Below are positions 1-6,773 of a stretch of 11,433 nt of DNA, one piece after another. Below the pieces are notes generated by a model. The model ran no database searches. It had not been told where the DNA came from and saw only the letters and a program-made list of their open reading frames with translations. The stretch is from assembly GCA_018661145.1 (NCBI GenBank), contig JABJIU010000172.1:1-11433 (forward strand), written 5' to 3'. The translations under genes were made by a program, and so were the position numbers. The DNA comes from Pseudomonadota bacterium. GTDB lineage: Bacteria > Pseudomonadota > Gammaproteobacteria > Arenicellales > UBA868. Numbering within the stretch: position 1 is the stretch's first letter; each line of letters opens with the position of its first letter.

Positions 1-54
1 CAGCTGCCCGAGGGCTCGATCCCCCGAGGGAGAGGGATGATTCGCTGGTTTCAT
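1..54 (-). CDS. Possible start of an unidentified gene running off the left edge
   Basis: On the minus strand an ATG at 54-52 opens a frame that runs without a stop for 18 codons to the window edge. It reads MKPANHPSPSGDRALGQL. It would start 23 bases after the stop of the glycosyltransferase, which fits a second gene of the same operon. No convincing Shine-Dalgarno sequence precedes the ATG, and 18 codons are too few to identify a family or to exclude a chance open frame. I assign no function. Confidence 0.3.
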   Translation of the reverse strand, partial: MKPANHPSPSGDRALGQL

Positions 55-77
55 CGGAGCGTAGAATCCAACACGCA

Positions 78-1310
78 TCAGAGTGAACCCCAGCGTTGTC
101 TGAGCAGAGAAATCAGCGGCCCAATGTTATCGGCATGATCAAATTTCTGTATCACCCGCTGTCGTGCTGCATCCCCCCACGTCTCCCTTAAGTCAGGATT
201 GACTCCTGCCCGATGAATTGCATCACAAAGTGCTTTGACATCTTCAGAGGGAACCAGAAGTCCATGGACATCTGTTGTGATGAACTCGGCAATACCGGGC
301 AGCTCTGTTGTCACGATTGCAAGTCGCTGACTGGCCGCCTCCATCAGCACATTGGGCAGACCGTCACGATCGCCGCCCGGCGCGATGCGGCTGGGCAGTA
401 TAAAGAGATCACTCTTGCGATAAAGAGAAAGGACCGTTTCTTGAGGCAGTGGCCCGAGCCATGAGATTTTTTCATTCAGGCCGAGGTCAGCAGCGGCATT
501 TTGGAGTGACGATAGCCCGGTACCGCCTCCTACATGCTGCCAACGCCAGTGAAAATCATCGGGTAGCGCGGCGAGCGCCTTGAGCAGGATATCGAAACCC
601 TTTTTCGCTACTGTCCGGCCGACACTGAGAAGACTGATGCATTGTTCCTGGGTGCTGCCGTCGGAGATGCGCTTCTTCCCGCCGGAGTCTGCAAAACGTC
701 CGGTATCCAGTCCGTGGTAGAGCCGGGTCAGATGAGTTCCAGAAGGGGCAAGTTCTTTTAGATGCAAAAAGCCCACGTCGGTACAGGTGACTGCCCAGGC
801 ACAGTCCGCGAGTTTCTCGCGTTTCTCCCATTCTGGGGTGGTCCAGATATCTTTGGCATGGGCGGAAAATGACCATGGAACATCGCTCAACAGGGCAGCA
901 TAGCGGGCGACGGACGCCGGCGTGTGCATAAAATGGGCATACAGAAGCGACGTCGATGGCGCAGCTTCAGCCGCCAGGACCAGAGCCTGACCGAAGCGCC
1001 TCACCCGATTGACGGTAAGATCCCGTTTCAAATCTCGAATCCACAGGGTGCGGGCCATTCGGTAGCCCGGCCGCTTTCTACTCGAGAGCCAGCCTTTAAT
1101 AACCCGCAATGGCTCGCGGTAAAGGTATTCGGGCAGATACAGCACCGGCGCGTTTATCTCTCGGTGAATCGGATGTGTCGTGGGGTCAGTAGGCTGACGC
1201 AGAGAAACCAGCTGAAGGTCCACACCGGCCTGCTCGAGACTATGAATCTCCTGTGCAATAAAGGTTTCCGACAGTCGTGGATAACCTTTCAGAACAACTG
1301 CAACAGGCAT
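78..1310 (-). CDS. GT4-type glycosyltransferase, WcaL-like (colanic acid/exopolysaccharide type)
   Basis: Predicted cytoplasmic, membrane-associated glycosyltransferase of the GT-B fold, family GT4, which transfers a sugar from a nucleotide-sugar donor to a glycan or lipid-linked acceptor. The 410-residue product opens with KGYPRLSETFI (residues 8-18), typical of WcaL-like enzymes. SAHAKDI lies at 149-155 at the end of the N-terminal domain. The C-terminal donor-binding domain starts near LLSVGR (227-232) and continues with KKGFDIL (236-242), then GDRDGLPNVLMEA (313-325) and LPGIAEFI (337-344). The acidic pair that is usually E-x7-E is here D316 and E324, a conservative change. The ATG at 1310 is chosen because the conserved motif begins eight residues later; there is no clear ribosome binding site. 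It diverges from the ABC gene. Family assignment is firm, but acceptor and donor cannot be read from the sequence. Confidence 0.88.
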   Translation of the reverse strand: MPVAVVLKGYPRLSETFIAQEIHSLEQAGVDLQLVSLRQPTDPTTHPIHREINAPVLYLPEYLYREPLRVIKGWLSSRKRPGYRMARTLWIRDLKRDLTVNRVRRFGQALVLAAEAAPSTSLLYAHFMHTPASVARYAALLSDVPWSFSAHAKDIWTTPEWEKREKLADCAWAVTCTDVGFLHLKELAPSGTHLTRLYHGLDTGRFADSGGKKRISDGSTQEQCISLLSVGRTVAKKGFDILLKALAALPDDFHWRWQHVGGGTGLSSLQNAAADLGLNEKISWLGPLPQETVLSLYRKSDLFILPSRIAPGGDRDGLPNVLMEAASQRLAIVTTELPGIAEFITTDVHGLLVPSEDVKALCDAIHRAGVNPDLRETWGDAARQRVIQKFDHADNIGPLISLLRQRWGSL

Positions 1311-1332
1311 AGGTTGGGGTCCGGGTCACTTT

Positions 1333-1350
1333 GAACCCGTGAACAGGTTC
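1333..1350. promoter_or_regulatory. Candidate operator: GAAC/GTTC repeat and palindrome
   Basis: Within the divergent intergenic region, GAACAGGTTC at 1341-1350 is a palindrome with 4-base arms. It is preceded immediately by GAACCCGT (1333-1340), which matches GAACAGGT (1341-1348) at six of eight positions. The outer GAACC and GGTTC also form a 5-base inverted repeat with an 8-base spacer. The element overlaps the proposed -35 box by two bases, a natural place for a repressor. The regulator is unknown and such short symmetry can arise by chance. Confidence 0.25.
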
Positions 1351-1376
1351 GACAAGAAGCAAGGGTATGCTATAAG
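1349..1376 (+). promoter_or_regulatory. Candidate sigma-70 promoter for the ABC gene
   Basis: TCGACA at 1349-1354 matches five of six bases of the -35 consensus. TATAAG at 1371-1376 matches five of six bases of the -10 consensus. The spacer is 16 bases. Transcription would begin near 1383, about 20 bases before the ABC start codon, giving a very short leader. The placement in a divergent intergenic region supports it. There is no experimental evidence. Confidence 0.5.
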
Positions 1377-1383
1377 AGGCGGA

Positions 1384-1407
1384 ATGTCAGCGCAAACCAA
1401 ACTATGA
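1384..1407 (+). other. Possible 7-codon leader frame overlapping the ABC start
   Basis: ATG at 1384 opens a frame MSAQTKL that ends in TGA at 1405-1407, so its stop overlaps the ABC start codon in an ATGA arrangement. The purine-rich stretch GAGGCGGA (1376-1383) lies directly before this ATG, whereas the ABC ATG itself has no Shine-Dalgarno sequence. Translational coupling is possible. The purine stretch partly overlaps the -10 box, so if transcription starts near 1383 it would not be in the mRNA, which weakens the idea. Confidence 0.2.
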
Positions 1408-4088
1408 CCGACCCGAAAAAAAGCGAATCACTGTCCCCAAGCGGGGATGACAGCGAAGATTATCCCCAGATAGACAAGTCGATCTATCGCTACGTCCTGC
1501 GGCACACCTTCCGTGGTCAACTGTTTCTGCTGTTGTTGACGGTGCTGACGATGCCGCTCGTCTACATTTCGCTCGATATACCCAAGAGAATCATCAATCA
1601 GGCGCTTGAAGGTCAGAATCTGCCGCAGGCCATACTGGGATTTGAAGTCACTCAAGTCAGTTTTCTGATGCTGCTCTCTGTGGTATTCCTTCTAGTGGTG
1701 GTCGTATCGGGGGGCCTAAAGTTTTACCTCAACGTCTATAAAGGGGTCCTTGGTGAGCGGATGTTGCGCCGATTCCGTTTTGATCTCTATTCCCGGATTC
1801 TGCGTTTCCCGTCGTCCAAGATCCGCAGAACCCCGCCGGCTGAGATCATCCCAATGATTACCGCAGAGACCGAACCGCTCGGCGGTTTGATTGGTGACGC
1901 AATTGCGGCGCCGGCCTTTCAGGGGGCCTTACTGCTTACTTATCTTTCATTTATTTTCCAGCAGGATGTCTGGTTGGGCCTTGCCTCCATCGCGCTTTAT
2001 CCGCCCCAGATGTATTTGATTCCAAAGTTGCAAGCGAAGGTGAATGCGCTTTCAAAGCGCCGGGTCAAGACGGCGAGGGCTCTCGCGACCCATATCGCAG
2101 AAACCGTGCAAGGTGCGTCTGATATCCATGCCAATGACAGCGGACGCTTCGAGCAGGCAAGAACTTCGGGACACTTGGGTCAGATCTTTGACATCCGTGA
2201 GGAGATCTATCGAAGGAAATTTTTTATCAAGTTTCTGAATAACTTCTTGGCTCAGGTGACGCCGTTTTTCTTCTTCTCCATTGGGGGCTATCAGGTCATC
2301 CAAGGGGAAGTGTCTTTAGGCGCCCTGGTTGCGGTACTGGCGGCGTACAAGGACATTGGTCCGCCCTGGAAGGAGTTGCTGAAGTTCTATCAGGTGTTTG
2401 AGGACACCCGGGTCAAGTATCTGCAGGTCGCCGAACATTTCGAACCCGAGAATATGATACGGAAATCCCTCCTTACGGCGCCCGACGTCGTCGAGCCGTT
2501 GTCGGGCGAGCTGAGAATGCAGAACGTGAGTTATGGAGAAGACGATGTCACCACGGTCAGTCGCGTTACCTTCTCGGTGGCGTTGGACTCCCATATCGCC
2601 GTCGTTGGCGAGGCAGGATCAGGCAAGAGCGACGTTTCCGGTATTGCTGCGGGACTGATTCGCCCGACGTCCGGGAAAATCCAGATGGGAAAACTTGACT
2701 GGTTGGATGCGTCGGAAGGAATCACCGGCAGACGCGTCGGTTGGGTGGGTTCTACGCCCTACATATTCAGTGGAACCATTTCCCACAATCTCTATTATGG
2801 TCTTTTCAATCTTCCCAAGGAGGATGACAGCGAGCATAACTCCGCGGCTGCGCGGAGGGTCAGGGAGGCCGCTGCCTCGGGAAACAGTTCGGATGATTCC
2901 GGTGCGGACTGGCTGGACATCTCGGCAGGGGGTTTTCGTGACAGCGCAGATCTTCGCGCCAGGTCGCGGCAGGTCCTCGAGGTCGCCGGCCTCGGAGAAG
3001 ATGTCTATCAAATGGGTCTGTCAACCCGCGTTGCCGACACCCGATTCGATGCCGAAACAAAGGACAAGATTCTGGACGCGCGGCGGCGGTTTCAGGACAA
3101 GGGCCTTGATGTCACCACCTTCGATCCCGAGACATATAACGTCAATATCTCGGTGGCCCAGAATATCCTGTTTGGTTACCCCTTAAGCCCCGACTTCGCG
3201 CCTGAGCAGCTGCCCTCCAATTCACTGGTGACGGACCTTCTGCGGCAAGTGGGGCTGTTTGACGAGTTCCTGGCGCTTGGGGTCAAGGTCGCGCAGGCAA
3301 TGACCGAGGTGTTTGAGGGCGTTAGTCCCGACAGCGATCTTTTTGAGCGCTTCAGTCTGATCAGTGGAGACGATCTCCCAATCCTTGAGGATATCCTTCG
3401 ACGACTGTCCGCAAATGAGGATCAGTCCCCCAAAGCGTTGCCGGAGTCTGATCAGGAGGTCCTGCGCTCCTTTATCTACCGCCTGGTCCCTGCGCAGCAT
3501 CGTCTGGGGGTTGTCGATGATACCCTCCAGACACAATTGCTTGAAGTAAGAAAGCTGTTGCGCGAAAAGTTAGGGCTGGAAAACACTTCGGTCGACTTTC
3601 TGAATCCGGCGGCGTTGAATCCTGGTCTCGATATCGAGTCCAACGTATTGTTCGGTGCTTTACCGTTCGGCAAGCCGGCGCTGCGCAGTAAGATTCGAAA
3701 GAGCATCGATGAGGTAATTGATGCCGTCGAGTTACGCGCCTTTGTGATTGAAATCGGATTAGATGCCGATGTGGGCACATCCGGGGGGAAACTCAGTAGT
3801 ATTCAGCGGCAGAAGCTCGGATTTGCAAGAGCGCTGATGAAAAACCCGGATCTCCTGGTGGTCGACGAAGCGCTCGCGCCGTTTGATTTCAACGTTCGTG
3901 GGGACCTCATCCAGAGTATCCGCGAACATATGCGCGGCCGGGGGATCTTCTGGGCGCTGGAAAGCGCAAGTTCCGTAGAGTATTTTGAAGATGTCATTGT
4001 CATGGAGTCGGGCAAGATTCTCGAGCAGGGCAGCACACAAGAGCTGATGTCGCGTGACGGACCGCTGAAGGCGTTGCTGGCGACTTGA
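1404..4088 (+). CDS. ABC exporter-type permease/ATPase with a very large insertion in the ATPase domain
   Basis: Inner-membrane ABC protein of 894 residues with an exporter-type membrane domain fused to a nucleotide-binding domain; typical half-exporters have about 580-620. Hydrophobic segments lie at about 39-57, 86-104, 170-200 and 284-315. The ATPase domain begins near 368 with an A-loop tyrosine (Y377). Walker A is GEAGSGKS (402-409) and Walker B LLVVDE (817-822) with E822 as candidate catalytic base. The Q-loop glutamine is replaced by S450 (WVGSTPYIFSGTI), the signature is LSSIQ (797-801) instead of LSGGQ, and the H-loop histidine is replaced by E853. About 340 residues separate Q-loop and signature, and N-x-x-x-G motifs recur at 462-466, 587-591 and 747-751. 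The reading frame is continuous. From memory, similar long ABC proteins exist in other proteobacteria, so this may be a family trait. Substrate unknown; a regulatory or non-transport role is possible. Confidence 0.85.
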   Translation: MTDPKKSESLSPSGDDSEDYPQIDKSIYRYVLRHTFRGQLFLLLLTVLTMPLVYISLDIPKRIINQALEGQNLPQAILGFEVTQVSFLMLLSVVFLLVVVVSGGLKFYLNVYKGVLGERMLRRFRFDLYSRILRFPSSKIRRTPPAEIIPMITAETEPLGGLIGDAIAAPAFQGALLLTYLSFIFQQDVWLGLASIALYPPQMYLIPKLQAKVNALSKRRVKTARALATHIAETVQGASDIHANDSGRFEQARTSGHLGQIFDIREEIYRRKFFIKFLNNFLAQVTPFFFFSIGGYQVIQGEVSLGALVAVLAAYKDIGPPWKELLKFYQVFEDTRVKYLQVAEHFEPENMIRKSLLTAPDVVEPLSGELRMQNVSYGEDDVTTVSRVTFSVALDSHIAVVGEAGSGKSDVSGIAAGLIRPTSGKIQMGKLDWLDASEGITGRRVGWVGSTPYIFSGTISHNLYYGLFNLPKEDDSEHNSAAARRVREAAASGNSSDDSGADWLDISAGGFRDSADLRARSRQVLEVAGLGEDVYQMGLSTRVADTRFDAETKDKILDARRRFQDKGLDVTTFDPETYNVNISVAQNILFGYPLSPDFAPEQLPSNSLVTDLLRQVGLFDEFLALGVKVAQAMTEVFEGVSPDSDLFERFSLISGDDLPILEDILRRLSANEDQSPKALPESDQEVLRSFIYRLVPAQHRLGVVDDTLQTQLLEVRKLLREKLGLENTSVDFLNPAALNPGLDIESNVLFGALPFGKPALRSKIRKSIDEVIDAVELRAFVIEIGLDADVGTSGGKLSSIQRQKLGFARALMKNPDLLVVDEALAPFDFNVRGDLIQSIREHMRGRGIFWALESASSVEYFEDVIVMESGKILEQGSTQELMSRDGPLKALLAT

Positions 4089-4115
4089 TCTGGCAGGGCC
4101 TCAACCCGTGGCCGG

Positions 4116-5006
4116 ATGAATAAAGAGATGGAGAAGCATTCGATTCATGTCTTCGAACCCTCCGGCCCGCCGGAAGAAGATGTTCTCGAACGTAATCTTC
4201 AGGCGCTTCGCACCGCAGGATTCGAAGTAGATTACACCCCCTTGCAGACAGACGCGCGGGGACGTCTGGAACGTGACGGGGTCCGGACGCGTCTGGAAGA
4301 GGTTCAGTCAGCGCTCAAGTGTACTCACCGGTATTTGCTGAGCGCCCGCGGGGGTTACGGTGTGAGCGAACTCATGAGCCAACTCGACTGGCAGGCACTT
4401 GCGCAAAATCCGGCCAAAGTCCTGATCGGTTTCTCGGATGTTAGCGCGCTTCAGAGTGCGTTTTTCACTCGCCTGGGGTGGCCGTCGCTGCATGCGCCGA
4501 TGCCGGGATCACCGTTATGGCAGGGAGGTGCGGATGTCGTTGAGCTGATGGACCTACTTAGCGCCAAACGACCCTGGAGAGGGGAGTTCGAAGTGGCGCC
4601 GCTAGGAGAGCCGGCCGACATTGAGTATCAAGGGGTGCTTTTCGGAGGGTGCTTGAGCGTTTTAAGTAATCTCGTGGGAACGCCTAATCTTCCGTCAGAT
4701 TTATCCGGCCATGTCCTCTTTTTTGAGGACACTGGCGAGAGCGCTCCCCGGCTGTTGCGCTACTGGCGTCAGTGGCTGGATAGCGGCCTGCTGAAGGGCG
4801 TCATGGCGGTCGTTTTTGGGCGCTTTACCCATATGGGATCAGCCGTGGATGCCGAGGCTTGGGTGCTGAGTGAACTCGCGGCCCGAACGCCCTGCCCAGT
4901 GTTTTCGTCCTGCGACTTTGGGCATGTAACACCCAATCGACCGATTGCCCTTGGCGCAAAAGCGAAGATCGAAGGTAATAGACTGGCTTGGCGCCTTGAG
5001 AGCTGA
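4116..5006 (+). CDS. LD-carboxypeptidase, peptidase family S66 (LdcA/MccF type)
   Basis: Predicted cytoplasmic serine peptidase that in LdcA removes the terminal D-alanine from murein tetrapeptides during peptidoglycan recycling; MccF relatives instead cleave toxic peptide-nucleotides. At 296 residues it has normal LdcA length. Family landmarks are PSGPP near the start (15-19), RGGYG (78-82), the nucleophile motif GFSD with S107 (105-108), GGCLSVL (177-183), FFED with E204 and FGH with H270 (268-270), giving the Ser-Glu-His triad. There is no signal peptide. The start at 4116 or 4128 is uncertain: both ATGs are in frame and neither has a good ribosome binding site. It begins 27 bases after the ABC stop, suggesting co-transcription, and precedes dapA, whose product feeds the same peptidoglycan peptide. 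LdcA function is the likelier reading; the family is firm. Confidence 0.9.
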   Translation: MNKEMEKHSIHVFEPSGPPEEDVLERNLQALRTAGFEVDYTPLQTDARGRLERDGVRTRLEEVQSALKCTHRYLLSARGGYGVSELMSQLDWQALAQNPAKVLIGFSDVSALQSAFFTRLGWPSLHAPMPGSPLWQGGADVVELMDLLSAKRPWRGEFEVAPLGEPADIEYQGVLFGGCLSVLSNLVGTPNLPSDLSGHVLFFEDTGESAPRLLRYWRQWLDSGLLKGVMAVVFGRFTHMGSAVDAEAWVLSELAARTPCPVFSSCDFGHVTPNRPIALGAKAKIEGNRLAWRLES

Positions 5007-5105
5007 GGCAACGGTGGCACGGCGTCTTGTGCTGTGGATGAGCGCAAAGTACCATCCGAGTGTGATTCTTAGCAGTGACGCTTTGACTTCATAAAAGCCC
5101 AAAGC

Positions 5106-5111
5106 AAGGAG
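5106..5111 (+). promoter_or_regulatory. Ribosome binding site of dapA
   Basis: AAGGAG lies seven bases before the ATG at 5119. It is the clearest Shine-Dalgarno sequence in the window and fixes the dapA start. Confidence 0.8.
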
Positions 5112-5118
5112 TTCCCAG

Positions 5119-5994
5119 ATGTTCACAGGCAGCATGGTGGCCATGGTCACCCCAATGCACGATGATGGCGGCGTCGACTGGACTGCGCTCGAGCGGTTGG
5201 TAGAACATCATATTTCAGAAGGTACCGATGCGATCGTTTCGGTGGGCACTACCGGTGAGTCAGCGACCCTCGACCATGACGAACATGGAGAGGTTATCGC
5301 TCGCACGGTAAAGGCGGTGGCGGGACGGATTCCTGTTATTGGCGGTACCGGCGCTAACTCGACCTCTGAAGCGATATCGTTGACACGAAGCGCAGCCGAT
5401 GCGGGTGTCGATGCCTGTCTTCTGGTGGTGCCGTACTACAACAAGCCTCCCCAGGAGGGCCTCTATCAGCACTTCAAGGCCATTGCGGAGGCTGTTACAG
5501 TGCCGCAGATTCTTTATAACGTCCCGGGCCGTACCGCGGCCGATATGCATAACGACGTCACGTTGCGCCTTGCAGAAATTGAGAATATTGTTGCTATCAA
5601 GGACGCGACCAACGACCTCGATCGCGGCAGAGATCTTATTGATCGGGCGCCAGAAGATTTTCTGATCTATTCTGGAGAGGATGGCACCGCCTGTGAGTTG
5701 ATGCTGTTGGGCGGCAAGGGCACTATTTCGGTGACTGCCAACGCTGCGCCCAATCTGATGCATCGTATGTGCAAAGCGGCTATCTCAGGTGACGCTGACA
5801 CAGCGCGCACACTTAACGGCCAACTCGCAGAGTTGCATAAGGCAATGTTTGTGGAGTCCAACCCCATCCCCGCCAAGTGGGCAGTTGCGCAACAGGGATT
5901 CATCGGCGGGGGAATACGCTTGCCGTTGATGCCTCTGTCGACCCAGCACCATGACCAAGTCCGCGAGGCCCTGAGCAGCGCAGGGGTTCTGTAA
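5119..5994 (+). CDS. dapA: 4-hydroxy-tetrahydrodipicolinate synthase
   Basis: Cytoplasmic enzyme condensing pyruvate with aspartate semialdehyde, the first committed step to diaminopimelate and lysine. At 291 residues it has the length of E. coli DapA (292), with identical numbering at the key sites. The Schiff-base lysine is K161 (AIKDAT), the proton-relay residues are T44, Y107 and Y133, and R138 binds the aspartate semialdehyde carboxylate. The residues that form the lysine feedback site in E. coli are also all present: S48, A49, H53, H56, N80, E84 and Y106. The enzyme is therefore predicted to be lysine-sensitive, which is inference from residue identity. It sits 112 bases after the S66 peptidase gene and 29 bases before purC. 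In many gammaproteobacteria bamC lies between dapA and purC; here there is no room for it. Confidence 0.97.
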   Translation: MFTGSMVAMVTPMHDDGGVDWTALERLVEHHISEGTDAIVSVGTTGESATLDHDEHGEVIARTVKAVAGRIPVIGGTGANSTSEAISLTRSAADAGVDACLLVVPYYNKPPQEGLYQHFKAIAEAVTVPQILYNVPGRTAADMHNDVTLRLAEIENIVAIKDATNDLDRGRDLIDRAPEDFLIYSGEDGTACELMLLGGKGTISVTANAAPNLMHRMCKAAISGDADTARTLNGQLAELHKAMFVESNPIPAKWAVAQQGFIGGGIRLPLMPLSTQHHDQVREALSSAGVL

Positions 5995-6023
5995 TAGACC
6001 GTTTAAAAAGGGATCGATGAGAA

Positions 6024-6752
6024 ATGAAAAAGGGTGAAGAGCTCTACTCGGGTAAAGCGAAGTCTGTTTTTTTGACTGATGAAACTGCGCGACTCATTAT
6101 GGAGTTTCGCGACGATACCTCGGCCTTTGACGGCGAGAAAATTGACCAACTCGACCGTAAAGGTATGGTCAACAACCGCTTTAACGCCTTCATCATGGGG
6201 TATCTCGAGGAGCAGGGAGTCGCGACCCACTTTGATGCGCTGCTGAGCGACAATGAGTCACAAGTGAAGCATCTCGACATGATTCCAGTCGAGTGCGTGG
6301 TACGCAATATCGCGACTGGCTCTTTATGTCGGCGCTTGGGCGTGGAGGACGGGCTGGATCTCGAGCCGCCGACCTTTGAATTCTTCCTGAAGAACGACGA
6401 ACTACATGATCCGATGATTAATGAGTATCACATTGCGTCGTTCGGCTGGGCAACGCCTGCCGAAGTAGAGTCGATGAAAGTCCAGACTTTCCGCGTCAAC
6501 GAGATCTTAAGCAAACTCTTCGCTGACGGTGGCATGATTCTGGTTGATTTCAAACTTGAATTTGGCCGTTTCAGTGACCAGCTGCTACTGGGCGACGAAT
6601 TTACCCCGGACGGTTGCCGGCTCTGGGACACCGATACCCGTGAAAAGCTCGACAAGGATCGATTTCGCCAGGGCCTCGGTGGAGTGGTCGAGGCCTACGA
6701 GGAGGTCGCCCTGCGGCTTGGTGTCGACCTTGAGGCGCCGATTGCCGTCTAA
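6024..6752 (+). CDS. purC: SAICAR synthetase (phosphoribosylaminoimidazole-succinocarboxamide synthase)
   Basis: Cytoplasmic ATP-dependent enzyme of de novo purine synthesis that joins aspartate to CAIR to give SAICAR. The 242-residue product is close to the 237 of E. coli PurC and follows it along the whole length. Visible family motifs are YSGKAK near the start (8-13, nucleotide binding), DRKGMVNNRFN (44-54), IPVECVVRN (87-95), TGSL (98-101), the signature VDFKLEFG (174-181) and GDEFTPDG (190-197). AAGGGA at 6008-6013, ten bases upstream, is a plausible ribosome binding site for the ATG at 6024. The gap to dapA is 29 bases and to purL 21 bases, so the three are probably one transcript. PurC and PurL act at non-consecutive steps of the same pathway. 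Confidence 0.97.
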   Translation: MKKGEELYSGKAKSVFLTDETARLIMEFRDDTSAFDGEKIDQLDRKGMVNNRFNAFIMGYLEEQGVATHFDALLSDNESQVKHLDMIPVECVVRNIATGSLCRRLGVEDGLDLEPPTFEFFLKNDELHDPMINEYHIASFGWATPAEVESMKVQTFRVNEILSKLFADGGMILVDFKLEFGRFSDQLLLGDEFTPDGCRLWDTDTREKLDKDRFRQGLGGVVEAYEEVALRLGVDLEAPIAV

Positions 6753-6773
6753 TCAGTCGGCCGGGACCGCGTC

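Noticed and set aside
924..1334. A 136-codon plus-strand frame opposite the start of the glycosyltransferase gene.
   Set aside because: Composition is that of an antisense shadow and no family is recognisable.
2619..3186. Overlapping frames on both strands inside the ABC insertion, which could suggest that the insertion is a separate gene or a frameshifted one.
   Set aside because: The ABC frame is continuous from 1404 to 4088, and Walker A before and Walker B after the insert are in the same frame. The shadow frames are low-complexity, Arg/Pro-rich translations.
5083..5088. TTGACT as a strong -35 box ahead of dapA.
   Set aside because: The matching -10 position would fall on the ribosome binding site around 5106 and has no TATAAT-like sequence.
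5066..5095. A possible dapA promoter (TTCTTA ... CATAAA).
   Set aside because: Only three of six -35 and four of six -10 positions match, so it is too weak to list.
6017..6037. A six-codon frame starting at ATG 6017 and overlapping the start of purC.
   Set aside because: It has no ribosome binding site of its own distinct from that of purC and is most simply a chance ATG.
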